From Ixodes scapularis (Eukaryota; Arthropoda; Arachnida; Ixodida; Ixodidae), in the NCBI RefSeq assembly GCF_016920785.2, contig NW_024609884.1, positions 85,552,069-85,616,068 of the forward strand: a DNA stretch of 64,000 nt, written 5' to 3'. Shown here in pieces: positions 34,701 through 45,285 of this stretch (positions within the stretch are counted from its first letter, which is position 1; every line of letters starts with the position of its first letter). The notes under the pieces were generated by a model. It worked only from the letters and a program-made list of their open reading frames with translations, was not told the DNA's origin and made no database searches. The translations under genes and the position numbers were made by a program.

Positions 34701-34867
34701 ATACGCTCCTACGCCGCCGGGTCGATAAAATAAATAAATAACGTCTATCGAGTATACGATGTCGTGAGCAAGGTTTCCCGACATAACGTCGCCTCACCGA
34801 AGCTTTTGAGACTTGTGCACGTAAAATCGTGCATTATGAGCCATTTCAGTCTAATGTCCTTATGTCT
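31790..34867. other. Intronic stretch with MITE ends and a poly-G run
   Basis: Near 32868-32890 TTTCACCTTAAGTCCGAGCG joins two terminal motifs seen elsewhere (9646 and 45611), and about 32930-33060 resembles half of the palindrome at 45611-45838 (GATTGGATGAGCC, CGTCGTGACGTTGTGCTTT). A 17-base G run lies at 33471-33487 and an A-run at 34598-34613. No credible gene. Confidence 0.45.
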
Positions 34868-34927
34868 CTGTAGATACGCCACATGAATGCAAGCAAACAT
34901 GCTTGCATTCATGTCGCGTGTCTACAG
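34868..34927. repeat. 60-bp imperfect palindrome
   Basis: The arms CTGTAGATACGCCACATGAA/TGCAAGCA and the inverted partner ending GTGTCTACAG pair with three mismatches around an AACA loop. It sits 13 bp left of the duplicated segment starting at 34941. No clear flanking direct repeat. Confidence 0.8.
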
Positions 34928-34940
34928 ATCATTTTACCAT

Positions 34941-35646
34941 CATGTCCTGAGTTTTTTGTATGATGTATACGAGCAATGTGAGGGTGTGGCCGTTGCATAA
35001 CCGGTTTTTTTTTTTTTTTTTTTTTTTACGTTTTTAGGGAACGAGACATCGTCATTCCTTCCTCCTTCGAAAAGGAACAAAACGTGCTTACCGGAACAGC
35101 TCTTGGTGGAAAGAAAGATCCTCATTACTTCATTATACAAAAAAAAAATTACCGCGTAATAGTTGCGAGGTTGTTTATGACGCGTTACGTAGTACTTGGT
35201 CGACAAAAGGTCGGGCGTAATACCCGACCTTTTGTCGGGCATTGTTTGTGACGCGTTACGTAGCACCTGCTAAATTTCGGATTAATTTTAGATATGAATA
35301 TTATCATTCACCGGACAAGTCATTGGATCCACGGGAATACCATGCACGGATTGTATTAGCGGAAACCAAACAGCGCAGGGACAAGGACAGAGTAGAAGGC
35401 GGTAGACACACACAGCGCTGTTTGTTTTCCGCTAATATAAATGAACAAGTAGCCCAATCGTCAACAAACACGGATTGTATACATTCAACTAGATTGCCTT
35501 ATTATTCCTCGTATCCTCAGTATTTAATACCAGTGATGCTACCAATCTAATCACAGACTGGAACGACGCCCCCTTCAACAATCAATCTATGCAGTTGCTA
35601 ACGTCTCATTCTGCTCTTAACGCTCCATATTACACAATCAGAACAT
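34941..35646. repeat. 700-bp segment duplicated at 59462-60168
   Basis: The two copies are nearly identical over their whole length, each ending at an F1 MITE. The segment includes a T-run of about 21, TTCCTCCTTCGAAAAG, the hairpin/direct-repeat structure at 35172-35269, and CAAACAGCGCAGGGACAAGG near 35368. The last motif is familiar from insect and tick retroelement junk, but I cannot place it. No credible open frame. Confidence 0.9.
35172..35269. repeat. Hairpin between 27-bp direct repeats
   Basis: The 27-bp sequence beginning TGTTTATGACGCGTTACGTA is repeated (three differences) at 35243-35269. Between the copies lies CGACAAAAGGTCGGG, a 7-base loop and its exact reverse complement (35201-35237). 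The same arrangement is kept in the second copy near 59691-59788. Confidence 0.9.
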
Positions 35647-35647
35647 A

Positions 35648-35960
35648 CACTCTAGAAAAAGCCCGTGGGTCTAATTTCCCGCACAACACTCGGAGAGCCA
35701 ATCACCGCAACTTACGGAGGCAGCTCAGCGAATGACAATGCCGAAACATATGTTTAAACCAAAAAACGCAGTCTGAGTTGTGATATTAAGCAATGCAAGG
35801 CGTGACGTTTTGCATTGCCTAATGTCACAACTCAGACTGCGTTTTTCGGTCTAAACATATGTTTCGGCATCGTCATTCGCAGAGCTGCCTCCATAAGTTG
35901 CGGTGATTGGCTCTCCGAGTGTTGTGCGTGAAAGTAGACGCACAGACATTTTTTAGAGTG
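35648..35960. mobile_element. F1 palindromic MITE, copy 3
   Basis: Full length with F1 ends (CACTCTAGAAAAAGCCCGTG on the left), TA on both sides. Its left flank is the duplicated segment 34941-35646, shared with copy 6; its right flank (TATGAAGAAC) is different. Confidence 0.9.
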
Positions 35961-36324
35961 TATGAAGAACTATAATCGGGCAGAGTCAGCCCACGAGGAT
36001 TCGATAGGCTTAATTTTCCTAATGGCCTATACAGGGTGATCTCTGGTTATTATGGACACCCTCGTTCCCCAAAAATCGTCGATAATGTGAGTTGTCCGTA
36101 ATAACAAGGCAAAAATGCTCGTATTTTTTAAGTTTGTCCTCGAATATTGTGTCCATATACACTCTAAAAAATCGGGACCGCCTGCTCTCTCGCAAAGCAC
36201 TTGCTAGAGCGCTGCAGTCTACGGAGGAAGCTCGGCGAATGGCGGGGCTGGAAAATATGTTTAGACCTAAAAAGACTATGTGCTCTGTGGCACTGCGCAT
36301 GACATTTCACCGTGCTCAGTGCCA

Positions 36325-36654
36325 CACTCTAAAAAAAGCTCCTGCGTCTACCTTCCCGCACAACACTCGAAGAGCCAATCACCGCAACTTACGGAGGCAG
36401 ATCAGCGAATGGCGATGCCGAAACATATGTTTTGACCAATAAACGCAGTCTGAGTTGTGACATTAAGCAATGCAAAACGCCACGCTTGCATTACATAATG
36501 TCACAACTCAGACTGCGTTTTTTTTTTTTTTTTTTTTTTTTTGTCTAAACATATGTTTCAGCATCGTCAATCGCTGAGCTGCCTCCGTAAGTTGCGGTGG
36601 TTGGCTCTCCGAGTGTTGTGCGGGGAAGTAGACGCACGGGCTTTTTTTAGAGTG
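36325..36654. mobile_element. F1 palindromic MITE, copy 4 (nested)
   Basis: Full-length, with CA on both sides rather than TA. The centre carries a T-run of about 26 bases (36517-36542). Confidence 0.88.
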
Positions 36655-36709
36655 CACAGCGCAGACCGTTGTTTGTTGTCTATCATGAGCCTCGTCATTC
36701 GCCGTTCCG

Positions 36710-37012
36710 TACTCTCTTAAAAATGCCTGCGCGCCTACTTATCCGCAAAACACTCAAAGAGCCAATCTCTGCGATCAACGAAATCAACTCAGCGAGTGAT
36801 GAGGCGGAGCACCCTCAAAATGAAGTCTGCGCTGTGGCATATTACGCAATGCAAGCATGACGCTTTGCATTGCGTAAAGCCACAGCGCAGACTTCATTGT
36901 TTGATCTAAACGGATAATCCGCCTCATCATTCGCTGAGCTGATTTCTTAGATCGCAGAGATTGTCTCTGAGTGTTTAGCGGGTAAGTAGACGCGAAGGCT
37001 TATTTTAGAGTG
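36710..37012. mobile_element. Diverged F1 relative (F1b)
   Basis: The ends TACTCTCTTAAAAATGCCTG and inverted TTATTTTAGAGTG enclose arms such as GAAGTCTGCGCTGTGGC that pair around a GCATGACGC centre. Layout as F1, but the interior sequence is distinct enough for a separate subfamily. Confidence 0.8.
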
Positions 37013-37464
37013 TAGATCGCAGCAATTGGCTCTCCCAAATGCCTCGCGGAAGAGCAGACGACCTAAATATCTTAGAGTGTGTGGTATCCATATTAACGGC
37101 GGTCATATTAACGACACATGACTGCACTTTATTTTCGCTTCGGGAAAAAAATTACTACGTTGGATCTCCCTGTGAGATTTGAAATTTTGTAATTTCGTAA
37201 TGTCTCTTAAAATTCATGGTTCTTAGACACAGTTTGGAACGGACATTGTGTTAGAACTTTACGTATTCATATTTCCCTCGAATCCCGTGCAAGATGTCTG
37301 ATTACCTTAAATAGCCGACTTTGGATACACATTATTAAAAAAACTCATTATACAAATGATTCACTTAGCTCTTGCGAACGATGAGGGTCAAAAATCAAAG
37401 TAGATGTTCTTGTTTAGACAGGGTCAGGTCGTCGGCCTTTGAAGTGTGGCGACACTGATTAATG

Positions 37465-38165
37465 CTGTAGATGAGCGATTCAGCGAGTGCAGTACGACTG
37501 CTATCCTGAATTTCTAGACGTGCATCGTGCAGTAGGGATCCACGACCGCACACCGGTGCGATGCTCATTCAGATCAAAATGGACAGGGCTGGGGATTGAA
37601 CCCATTCGCGACTCCAGCGACCTATAGGGGACTCCACTATCGGGTAAATATGGCGGTCGAATCCAGGTCGTGCTGTGCCATGCGCCAACTCAAAGTACAA
37701 CGCTGGGGCACCAGAAAGTAAGCATTGGGCTCAAAATTGGTTCCCCCGCGTTTTATCTTCCACATTTCGAACCTGCGGCGATGTGTTGGGGTAAGCGAAT
37801 TTCCAGAGGCTTGACTTTCTTCGAAGAAACGAGGAAAGGACAGCCCACTGTCCTTCCACGGTGCTGATGAACATTGACAAACGCGGAATGTCTGGTTCAA
37901 GCGGTTCCATAGGTCGCGTGCAGAGCAACCTGGGTCACAACGCGATACTACGATTACGACACAGTCACCGGTAGAACTGTTCGGTCGCGCAAACCCCCAA
38001 CAACATGAAAACACGGAATCCAGAAGAGACGAGCAGAAATCGCGAAGGGACCTGTTCCGGCCAGTTCAGTGTTTTCCCGCTAGGTGCCGTTCGTTTTGCT
38101 GGAGTCGCGAATACTACTTGGGTTCTGTAGCGCGAGCTTTCACCCCACGCGCTCCGTGCTGCGAT
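37465..38165 (-). mobile_element. tRNA-like SINE, copy S3, split by a G-family element
   Basis: The SINE body is at 37465-37603 (TGTAGATGAGCGATTCAGCG to GGGGATTGAACCC) and its head is at 38113-38165 (TTGGGTTCTGTAGCGCGAGC and on). The 509-bp G element at 37604-38112 separates them. Confidence 0.7.
37604..38112. mobile_element. G-family element with ATTCGCGACTCCAGC ends
   Basis: The left end ATTCGCGACTCCAGCGACCT and the right end GCTGGAGTCGCGAAT are inverted repeats of 15 bp. Next to the left TIR is CTATAGGGG; next to the right TIR is GTGCCGTTCGTTTT. Both sub-terminal types recur at 47165 and 48811-48851 and, in part, near 15276. No recognised protein; a minus frame of 125 codons inside is unrecognised. 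Confidence 0.72.
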
Positions 38166-38935
38166 GCGAATTAACAGACTCGGCCATTAATACCTTCCGT
38201 ATACACCGTCCAAGGGGGCATAAGTTTAGAAGGCAAAGGTACCAGAATGCTTAAACAAATCATCGGAGCCCAACGCATTTCTCACTTTCTTATCGCGCAT
38301 TTCAAGGTTTACTTTCTCTTTGACGTTTTTAACGGGATCAGCGTGCATTAAGGATATTGTGAAACGTTTTTAAAAAAGCAATGGAAGCGTTTTTTTTTTT
38401 TTTTAGCAAGTGCCATTTAATATTATTTTTTGGCGTTTGTAATTTACGAAATAAGCGTTATTCTTTACAAGCCATGACGATTGCAGAAAAAGTTACTAAG
38501 AAACAAATAGCGTTCACACCCTCAAGTCGCAGTCAGAACAAGTGGCCCTATGATCTGGCGTCGATTAAATGCCGCCCATGTTCATCATAGCCACGCGCTG
38601 AGGTCGGTAAAGCACAGGGCACATGTTGATTTCCACACAGTGTTAAGGTTCGGCCATTCCCGCCATCGCAGCGACTGGACACGAGCCACTTCCCGAATGC
38701 TCATCGAGGCATTGTCTGTCACGGGCTCGTGTCATAGCAATTAGCTACATATTAATATCATAATTACGCGGTAATCCCTATGAATACGACGACAATGCGA
38801 TCCCCGTTACTACATCATTCAGTTTCGCGAAGGAAAGGCTGAACGAAAAAGTCCGCTTCTATCCTTGAAATTAAACCGCGACAAAGAAGCTTCCTGGTCA
38901 GTAACGTTGCGTGCGATTATATACTTGGGTCCTAC

Positions 38936-40780
38936 CAGACTTGTACACGTTACTGAAAAATAGTAAGGAATTACATTTACAATTACTCAAGGCTAAATTG
39001 TAATTTATTACAATTACAATTACCCTCCCATGAAAGTAACTGACCGTTACCCCAAAAAGTAATCCGTTACTTTCGTGGCGTTACTTTTAACATTATTGTC
39101 CTCAAGTAAGAAACAAAGGGAAGAGGGTTATTCAAGTTCTTATTCTTGCCACCTGTTCCATTTAATGACCTTGAGTATTTTGAGCTACAGCTGGCTCTCA
39201 AATGTTTTGTCAGACATTTTGCATTATCTCTTACTCAATACGTCGACTGCTACGCTGAACACCATTTGAGCTGAGGCACTGGATGGGAGTGCCATATTGT
39301 TCCTCGCGAATGCTTCATGCTCTGCAGTGAGCTTTTTCAGCGAAGCAAGGGAAGTACTAATTACCTCGAATGTAGAGCAAAGCTTCGTCCTTGCAGCCGT
39401 TGCCTGCTATTCGAGAGATTTAGTAGATCCTTCGGATACATCCGATACCCCCGATGACGGTACCCGATAACGATATGATGTATACGCAAAGACGGCGGCG
39501 AAGTATCGGATATCGTTATCGGAGTCATCGGACCGATCTACTAAAATTCTCCATTCTCTAAATCGCGAAGCTGTAGAAGTCATCAATATCCAAACATAGT
39601 TGTAACAGTAAGGTGATAATTAAATAATAAATAAGGTTTGGCTCGATATTCTTCTTGTTTTGGTTCTGAACAGTTCGAGCCTCACTTGAGACGTTGGTGA
39701 ATAAAAAAAAAGTTTCCAGCATATAAATATAAGTAATAAAAGAAAAAGAAGGACACTCGTAACAACAATTAATTATAACGTCGGTTAAAACAGGGAAATG
39801 CAAATGCATGTTCGCCGTGTGTACCTTTCTTGGTGCCGTTCAAAAACGCACGGAGCACGAACCGACTGCAGTTTACTCCGGTGTTCTCCATATTGACGTC
39901 CACTGAAGCCACGGGCAGCAAAGTGTAGAGTACTAAGTAAGCCGCGCTATGGCCCCACTCACGAATTTCACTCTCTCCTCGAGCCCAGAATATCAAGCCT
40001 ACGTCAGCTACCATTATGTTTTATTTGTAAAAATATCTGCTTGAGATAAGATGAGTCCTGCTGGGGCAAAACAGGAAGAAGAAGAAAGGAAGACTATTAC
40101 CATTTTCTAAATGCTCGCAAAAAGCTGACTCATAAAAGGGGTAGGGTAGACGGAGCGTTGTCTCCAGTTGTGGCATTATGAAAATGGTCGGAGTCACTAT
40201 ATCCGAGAAGGACATTGTTAATTCTTTTCAGTGCACTTAACGCCTCGAGCTTATCGAAGAGGCGCCCAATCACTTGGTGTCCTCCTCTCCCCGTCTTCGA
40301 TCGCAAAGAAAAAACAAAGGGACTAAAAAAAAGCGGAAATAACTTGCCCCCCCCCCCCCCCTTTTTTTTTTTCCGAGAATTGTTCATTTGGATTTTTTGA
40401 CCTTGATGTTAGGGTCTTAAAAAAAAGAAAAGATAGATTCAGGGGCTTGGTGTTGCAAAAAAAGCTTTGCGGAACTGAAGAGTGCCAAGCCTCCCTTTGC
40501 GCTGGTCGATTCGCGTGACAGTGTCACTGCGCTCGACTTTAAAAAATAAAAAAAAATAAAAAACCTTTATTTAAAATGGGGGCGGGGGGGGGGGGGGGGG
40601 GGGTTGGTTCTGACAAAAAGAAAATGTAACGGATTACAAGGAATCCGTTACGTCAAAAAAGTAAGGGAATTACTTTAAAATTACTCTAGAAAATATGTAA
40701 TTATTCCGTTACAAAATTACTGATAAAAGTAAGGGATTACAAGTAATTTCGTTACTTGTAACGGATTACGTACAAGTCTG
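38936..40780. mobile_element. hAT-like non-autonomous element, 1845 bp, 8-bp target duplication
   Basis: The termini CAGACTTGTACACGTTAC and inverted GTAACGGATTACGTACAAGT/CTG match imperfectly. GGTCCTAC is duplicated exactly at 38928-38935 and 40781-40788, and removing the element restores the host TTAA element (TGGGTCCTACAAGTGC). An 8-bp duplication with CAG..CTG ends is the hAT signature. The sub-terminal regions are dense in GTAATCCGTTAC-type motifs, as transposase sites would be. There is no transposase frame. The interior holds a nested MITE, a C15/T12 tract (40347) and a G20 run (40584-40603). Confidence 0.85.
39412..39552. mobile_element. MITE nested in the hAT-like element
   Basis: The left end GAGAGATTTAGTAGATC pairs with the right end GATCTACTAAAATTCTC, and inner arms (CGATACCCCCGATGAC, CGATAACGATATG) pair too. 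Same terminal type as 22213-22349. Confidence 0.78.
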
Positions 40781-41615
40781 GGTCCTACAAGTGCAAAGTA
40801 AGCTTGTAAAGATAGGGACATATTTCAACCCAATATCGTTGCATGACATCTTTAATTAGCTACCCGGTTGTTTTTCAGGATTCTTTATGCAATCCAAAGA
40901 AATAAAAATAACGCGGTCTTAAGCTCTCATTTACCATGATCATTATTCATACGAGTTCGTCATTTTACAAGTCTGATCAACGCTTTGTCTTTTAAAAATG
41001 ACGCTTAAAAATGCTAAGTACCTCATGTTAATCGTGCACCATGTGTGATATGTTTTAGATCGCGCACCTAATATATATCAATTGAAAACATTGAATAAGT
41101 TATGATTTCAGAAGACGCTCACATCGCTATGCCTCATGGCGAAACATGAAAAAACTGACTTTGGAAGAACTCCATTACCGCGATGTATGCTTTGAAACTT
41201 CAATCTTGAAAGAAAGAAAGGCACGGGAGTACGAAACCGCACCAAGAAAGGTGCAGCCGAAGCAGGTGGGAGGTTTGGTCAGAACTCTCACACCCCCTTC
41301 GGAGAAAAAAAACCGCAATCACTCCCGAAAACCACGCTGATTTCGCTGCCCTTAACGAAGACGTTAGCATAAAGTCGAGGTCGTACTGCTGATAAATCAT
41401 ACAAAAGGCAATCCGCAGACAGTGTGTCAGGTGCGTCTTTGTAAGACATTCCTATCCGATTGGTAATACAAAATCTGCCTGCAGACACCTTCATACAAAT
41501 GTGTGAAGCATAACTGCTCGTAACATGCTTCAGACGCAGAAAATTGTGTGCAACGAACAGCTTTTGTATGATGTACGAGCAGAGGGCCTGCGGCTTTCGA
41601 GGCACGTTCGCTTAC

Positions 41616-42612
41616 CGTCTTGTCCAGTGAGAGCCAACAGTTCGCCCTCCGTGATGCCGACCCGATCGAGGAAGGCAGCGGCGCCTAGGCTGTCGGCCAC
41701 TTGTCTCAGGGAGCGGTTGCCCAGGTTCGTGACAGCCGCGGCCGCCGACGTGACGGGGCTACATGCCGGACGACGCCTTGGGTCCAGCTGATTGACTTCA
41801 GGATGCTCCTCTTCAACGGGCCGCCCAGCCGGACCTCCGGGCTTTCCGGGCGAGTAAAAGGTACCCTGTCCAGGGGGCATCTGGTAACCAGAGTCGAATC
41901 CGTTGTAGCTCTTGTGCTCTCTTTGCTGGCCCGGAGGCTTGAAGAAGGTTTGACCATTGTCCTTTGCACCCAAATTGTACGTTGTCTTCGGGCTATCCGG
42001 AAGAACTCCTCCGTAGCCACCGGAGGGCCTCCTGAGTTTGTCACCGCTGAAACCCGCCTTGGACGACTGCGGGCGACCCACAAACGGAGGCAAATCGTCG
42101 GTCATTCCAGGACCCGACATATCGTATCCCTGAGGCCTGGGAAGTTCAGTTGGCGGTCGAAACGAGTGTCCCTTGCCCCTTTGCAGCGAGTAGCCACCAT
42201 CCTCGGGGCTCCGGAGGCCCACGTTTGGGTTTTGCGCTATGATCGGCATATCGTCGATGTTCTGGTTGGGCAGGTAGTTTGGCCTGGACCGCTGATACTC
42301 CGCCGGAGACTGGAGCTGAGCAAAGTTTTGACCCTGGGGTCGAATGTGGTCTAGCAGCTCGGTGGGTAACCAGACGTAGAAGGCCGGGATGTCGTGTCGA
42401 GCTTCGGCACCCAAAGACCGGTCCCGCTTTGGCGGCAGGCTCCGGGCGCCACCGCTTTTGAGGATCTGGAGCTTGGACTCCGGCTTGCCGGGTGACGCGG
42501 CCGCGCGGCTCAGCACGGGCTGCCAGCCACCGGCCTCGAGACGCGGCTCGGTGAGCTGGCCGAGCGCGCCGACAACCAGAAGACAGCAGAGGGTGGCAGC
42601 TCGCGCATCCAT
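41616..42612 (-). CDS. FAS1-domain secreted protein, exon 1
   Basis: The exon encodes 332 residues plus one base. I chose the ATG at 42612-42610 (MDARAATLCCLLVVGALGQL) because it begins a clear signal peptide; the open frame upstream to 43020 is Arg-rich and probably 5' UTR. Residues about 20-280 are a Pro/Gly/Gln-rich, low-complexity linker (for example PPGQQREHKSYNGFDSGYQM). From about residue 280 the FAS1 fold starts: NRSLRQVADSLGAAAFLDRV, then GITEGELLALTGQDG. NRS is a possible N-glycosylation site. The donor is ACG|GTAAG at 41616/41615, phase 1, joining exon 2 at 17892. The family comprises extracellular adhesion proteins; by layout it may be related to arthropod midline fasciclin, but I cannot assign orthology. 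The exon is GC- and CpG-rich, unlike its surroundings. Confidence 0.9.
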
Positions 42613-43024
42613 AGCGACAGTGCGTATGCAGGCAGCGCACCCCCCAAGACGTCTTTTAACATTCGCGCTGGAGGGGGAGGGATGACCACGTGACCACTTT
42701 TTCCTGCCCGCCCGTCGTGAGACGACATCCTCACCGGGCCCTCTTGAACCTGACCCGAATCGCGCCTTGCCCTGACGTCTCCCGCGCTGGCCTTCTTCTC
42801 GGCAAACGAGGAGGAAGGCTGCGCTCTCCGCTTTCCCCCGCGGGACCTCGGCTGGCCGGCCCGGTCGCCCCCGCTCGTGCTCCCGACCGCAGGACGCTCT
42901 CGTACGGCCTCCCTCTCGTCTGCGCCAGCCTCTTACCGAATGGTTTGGCGAAGACGACGGATCGAGTGCCCCGCAATTTCGGTAGCCAGCGAGGAGAGCG
43001 CTAGATCGAACTACGCTCAATTTC

Positions 43025-43030
43025 GACTGA
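43025..43030 (-). promoter_or_regulatory. Possible initiator (TCAGTC) of the FAS1 gene
   Basis: On the minus strand TCAGTC matches the arthropod initiator consensus TCAGT and lies about 415 bp before the chosen ATG, at the edge of the CpG-rich block 42300-43020. No TATA box is obvious and the downstream position does not fit a strong DPE. The match is short and could be chance. Confidence 0.25.
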
Positions 43031-43811
43031 TTGCAGGCAAGCCGAAGCTTGCAGCTGCACGCGTACGGCTTAGGTATTCAATTACGAGAAAGGGAGTCAG
43101 TGTTTCATAGCTGTTCTCATAGTGGGTATCATTATAGATGGATATATGTAGCTTTCATCAAAACACGACATTTCACAGAATCAGTCTCAGGAATGAAACA
43201 AACTCGCGCATGTGCGAAACTCTTTTCGGACATGGCCGGACTAGATACGCGCTGGCTGTCCAGAGTCGCATATAGAGAGATTTTAGTCAATCGAAGGAGC
43301 GGGCAGAGCCAGGGCTTGCACTAGACGATGAAAGGGGGCTTGAAATGCTCTCTTGACCAACCAAAACCCAAAAATAATCTCCTAGCGGTGGTAGCGAGAA
43401 ACAGTTTTAATAAGCGTATAAGAGTTAAATGTAGTAACTCCTCAATGGTTGAAAATATTGTGTACTTGATGTTTAGATTATGATACTTTGTTTCGCTCGG
43501 ACCGAGTCTGACCGCTCGGATGGCAGATTCCCGGCCCTCGGCGCCTGGTGTACGAATTGCGTCGATCGTTCTGCTAGATTTTTATTTTGCATGAGCGTGA
43601 TCCAAAAATCAAGTACCCCTATTTTCAGTCACCGAGAGTTGCTCCGGCGCACTTACTAATTTTGTTTCTCGTGACCACCACGATGGTATTATTCGCGGCT
43701 TCTGGCCACCCACATTCCAATTTCTGAAGACGCTCTGGAACACGCCCAGCCAGCTTTCGAACCATGGCGCCTCCTCATTTACCTCCTACACTTTTCAATG
43801 TATGGCCAACC

Positions 43812-43853
<42 letters not shown>

Positions 43854-43996
43854 GGCTCTGGCTGGTCTTACGGGCTCTCGAATGATGCATGACAGCGCCT
43901 ATAATTCCAATGCAGCACTGCCACATATATAGTTGGCTGCAAGCGCCACTGGGCGGCCGGGAGCAGCGCCGCAGCGCGATCGTAAAGCGTGTTTCA
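43031..43996. other. Upstream region of the FAS1 gene, non-coding
   Basis: No open frame of note. Apart from the compound microsatellite, nothing is recognised; promoter-distal elements cannot be called from sequence alone. Confidence 0.4.
43811..43853. repeat. (CT)n-(TA)n compound microsatellite
   Basis: CT units pass directly into about 13 TA units. Confidence 0.95.
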
Positions 43997-44127
43997 CATG
44001 CAGCGGTTTTGGCCCTAGAGCAGCGTGATTTCTACCGTCCCGGCGCTCTGGCCAGCACCAGGGGTTGAGCTGCACGAGCGCCGCGACGGCAGAAATCGCG
44101 CCGCTCTAGGGCCAAAATCGCTGCACG
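43997..44127. mobile_element. MITE with GCAGCGGTTTTGGCCCTAGA ends
   Basis: The left arm (GCAGCGGTTTTGGCCCTAGA, then GCAGCGTGATTTCTACCGTC) pairs with the right arm (GACGGCAGAAATCGCGCCGC, then TCTAGGGCCAAAATCGCTGC). Loop of about 35 bases. Confidence 0.82.
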
Positions 44128-44789
44128 CACGCAAAATCGCACAACTATAGACATTTTCTGTGTACTCTCGTCCCCAGCAACCTAATAGGCGTATCCGGTA
44201 TGGGCGATGAAAAAATAATCCAACGTTTCAACCTGCGAATAGTAACAAAATAAAGGGGAGGCAAAACGAGAAAGTGTTACGGTTACGTTTATATCCTAAA
44301 TGCCTTCTATTGGCGTGGCAAAGGCAAAACAATGTTTTCGCCCATACTGGAAGTGACGTCAATTCAAGATGGCGGCGCACTTGCAGAAAAGGTCTGTACT
44401 CGAGGAGAACTTTCTGTGGCTATGCATGCAGTCAAAGGCAGAGGAGCGCGTGCTTGGGACCCTTTCCGTTCATCTTGCTCGGTCTGATCACAATAGACCG
44501 ATCTCACTAAGCGTTCCATGCATGCGTGACGCCGCCATAACTTTAGTTCGAAGGAGGCAGGCGCCGGTTCAGGAGACTAGCTCGTGCAGACCCTCAGTGG
44601 GGTTATCGCTCATGCAGAAAGACTAAATTTCTTGCGACGCATGGTGACAGTGGTGGCGTAATAAAACTGGCTGTGAGATGGGTCTATCTTCTTGGGGAGC
44701 ACACACATCTAGCTTTAACTTTCTGCTATTCGGCGCAGATGCCGACTCTTCGAAAGCAGGTTCTCTTCTGGCTTTCTTGGGTGCAGGCA

Positions 44790-45056
44790 TTAAGTTTTAC
44801 GAAGGCCCATCGAACACCGTGAGCACGGATCCAGGGACAGCTTCTTTGTGTGGTATCCCGGTACATAATCCTCCGGTTTAAAGTGCCTGCTGCCCACAAC
44901 CGTAAAAGGAGATTTATCATTCGTAACAAGGTTCTCCCTTGGTATCCTCTCCTTCCACTGAGTTCTTAGCGATTCATCGGTGGGCAGCTGGTGGAAAGGC
45001 AAGCCAGAAGTCTTCCCCGATGTCGACTTGCAATCCAGGACGTAACAGTAAAGCAT
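44790..45056 (-). pseudogene. Broken THAP zinc-finger domain
   Basis: From the ATG at 45056 the frame reads MLYCYVLDCKSTSGKTSGLP, then FHQLPTDESLRTQWKERIPR, and SPFTVVGSRHFKPEDYVPG. This is the THAP layout: a CxxxxC pair, FHxLP, a conserved Trp, then the C-x2-H pair in the (V)CSxHFxPxDY motif. Here the third zinc ligand Cys is Gly (VVGSRHF), so the finger should not fold normally. Just after YVPGYHTKKLSLDP a frame change would give a tail more like the usual LxPxAVPTVF ending, suggesting a further lesion. THAP domains are DNA-binding and occur in P-element-type transposases and host proteins. No transposase core follows. Confidence 0.8.
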
Positions 45057-45285
45057 TGAGTGACGCAAAACAGAACCCACTAACGGCAGGGTGGAACAGC
45101 GAGAATAATTGGGTCATAGTGCCTCCGTGTAGAATGATCAACGATGCACATTCTTTCACCTGTGATGGAACAGGCAGTTCGTAAAAGAAGAGCTCGAATC
45201 TAGTCCGGCCGTGTCCCTTACACTGCGAGTCAATCAGCTTCACGTGCATGCTCTTGCTCGGATGGTGCGCCAGCCGGGATGTCAT

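Larger units (their letters stand above)
36160..37079. mobile_element. F1-like element containing two further F1-type insertions
   Basis: The outer ends are CACTCTAAAAAATCGGGACC and the inverted CTTAGAGTG. The left arm (to about 36324) and right arm (37013-37079) pair in GCTCT..CGCA blocks. The interior is occupied by a standard F1 copy and a diverged F1 relative. Confidence 0.7.
38352..40851. mobile_element. TTAA-family element, copy B, interrupted by a hAT-like element
   Basis: Before and after the insertion it aligns with the 50331-50956 copy: AGTCGCAGTCAGAACAAGTG, GCCGCCCATGTTCATCATAG, CTTCCTGGTCAGTAACGTTG and, after the break, CAACCCAATATCGTTGCATG. TTAA lies at 38348-38351 and 40852-40855. 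The left terminus is diverged. Without the insertion its length is about 650 bp, close to the 626-bp intact copy. Confidence 0.75.
17893..41615 (-). other. Intron 1 of the FAS1 gene, 23,723 bp
   Basis: It runs from the donor GTAAG (complement of 41611-41615) to the acceptor CCCGCAG (complement of 17893-17899). Phase and protein continuity across it (TGQDG joined to AYTLFLPSD) support a direct exon 1 to exon 2 junction. It is packed with transposable elements listed separately. No internal exon with FAS1 similarity was seen. Confidence 0.85.

Noticed and set aside
35360..35430. Possible gene in the duplicated 700-bp segment
   Set aside because: The frame is short, identical in both copies because of recent duplication, and has no recognisable product.
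42613..43020. N-terminal extension of the FAS1 protein to an upstream ATG
   Set aside because: The extension is Arg-rich GC-driven sequence and would bury the clear signal peptide starting MDARAATLCC; more likely 5' UTR.
44369..44626. An 85-codon frame starting MAAHLQKRSVLEENF
   Set aside because: It looks protein-like at the start but no family is recognised, and there is no splice or conservation evidence.
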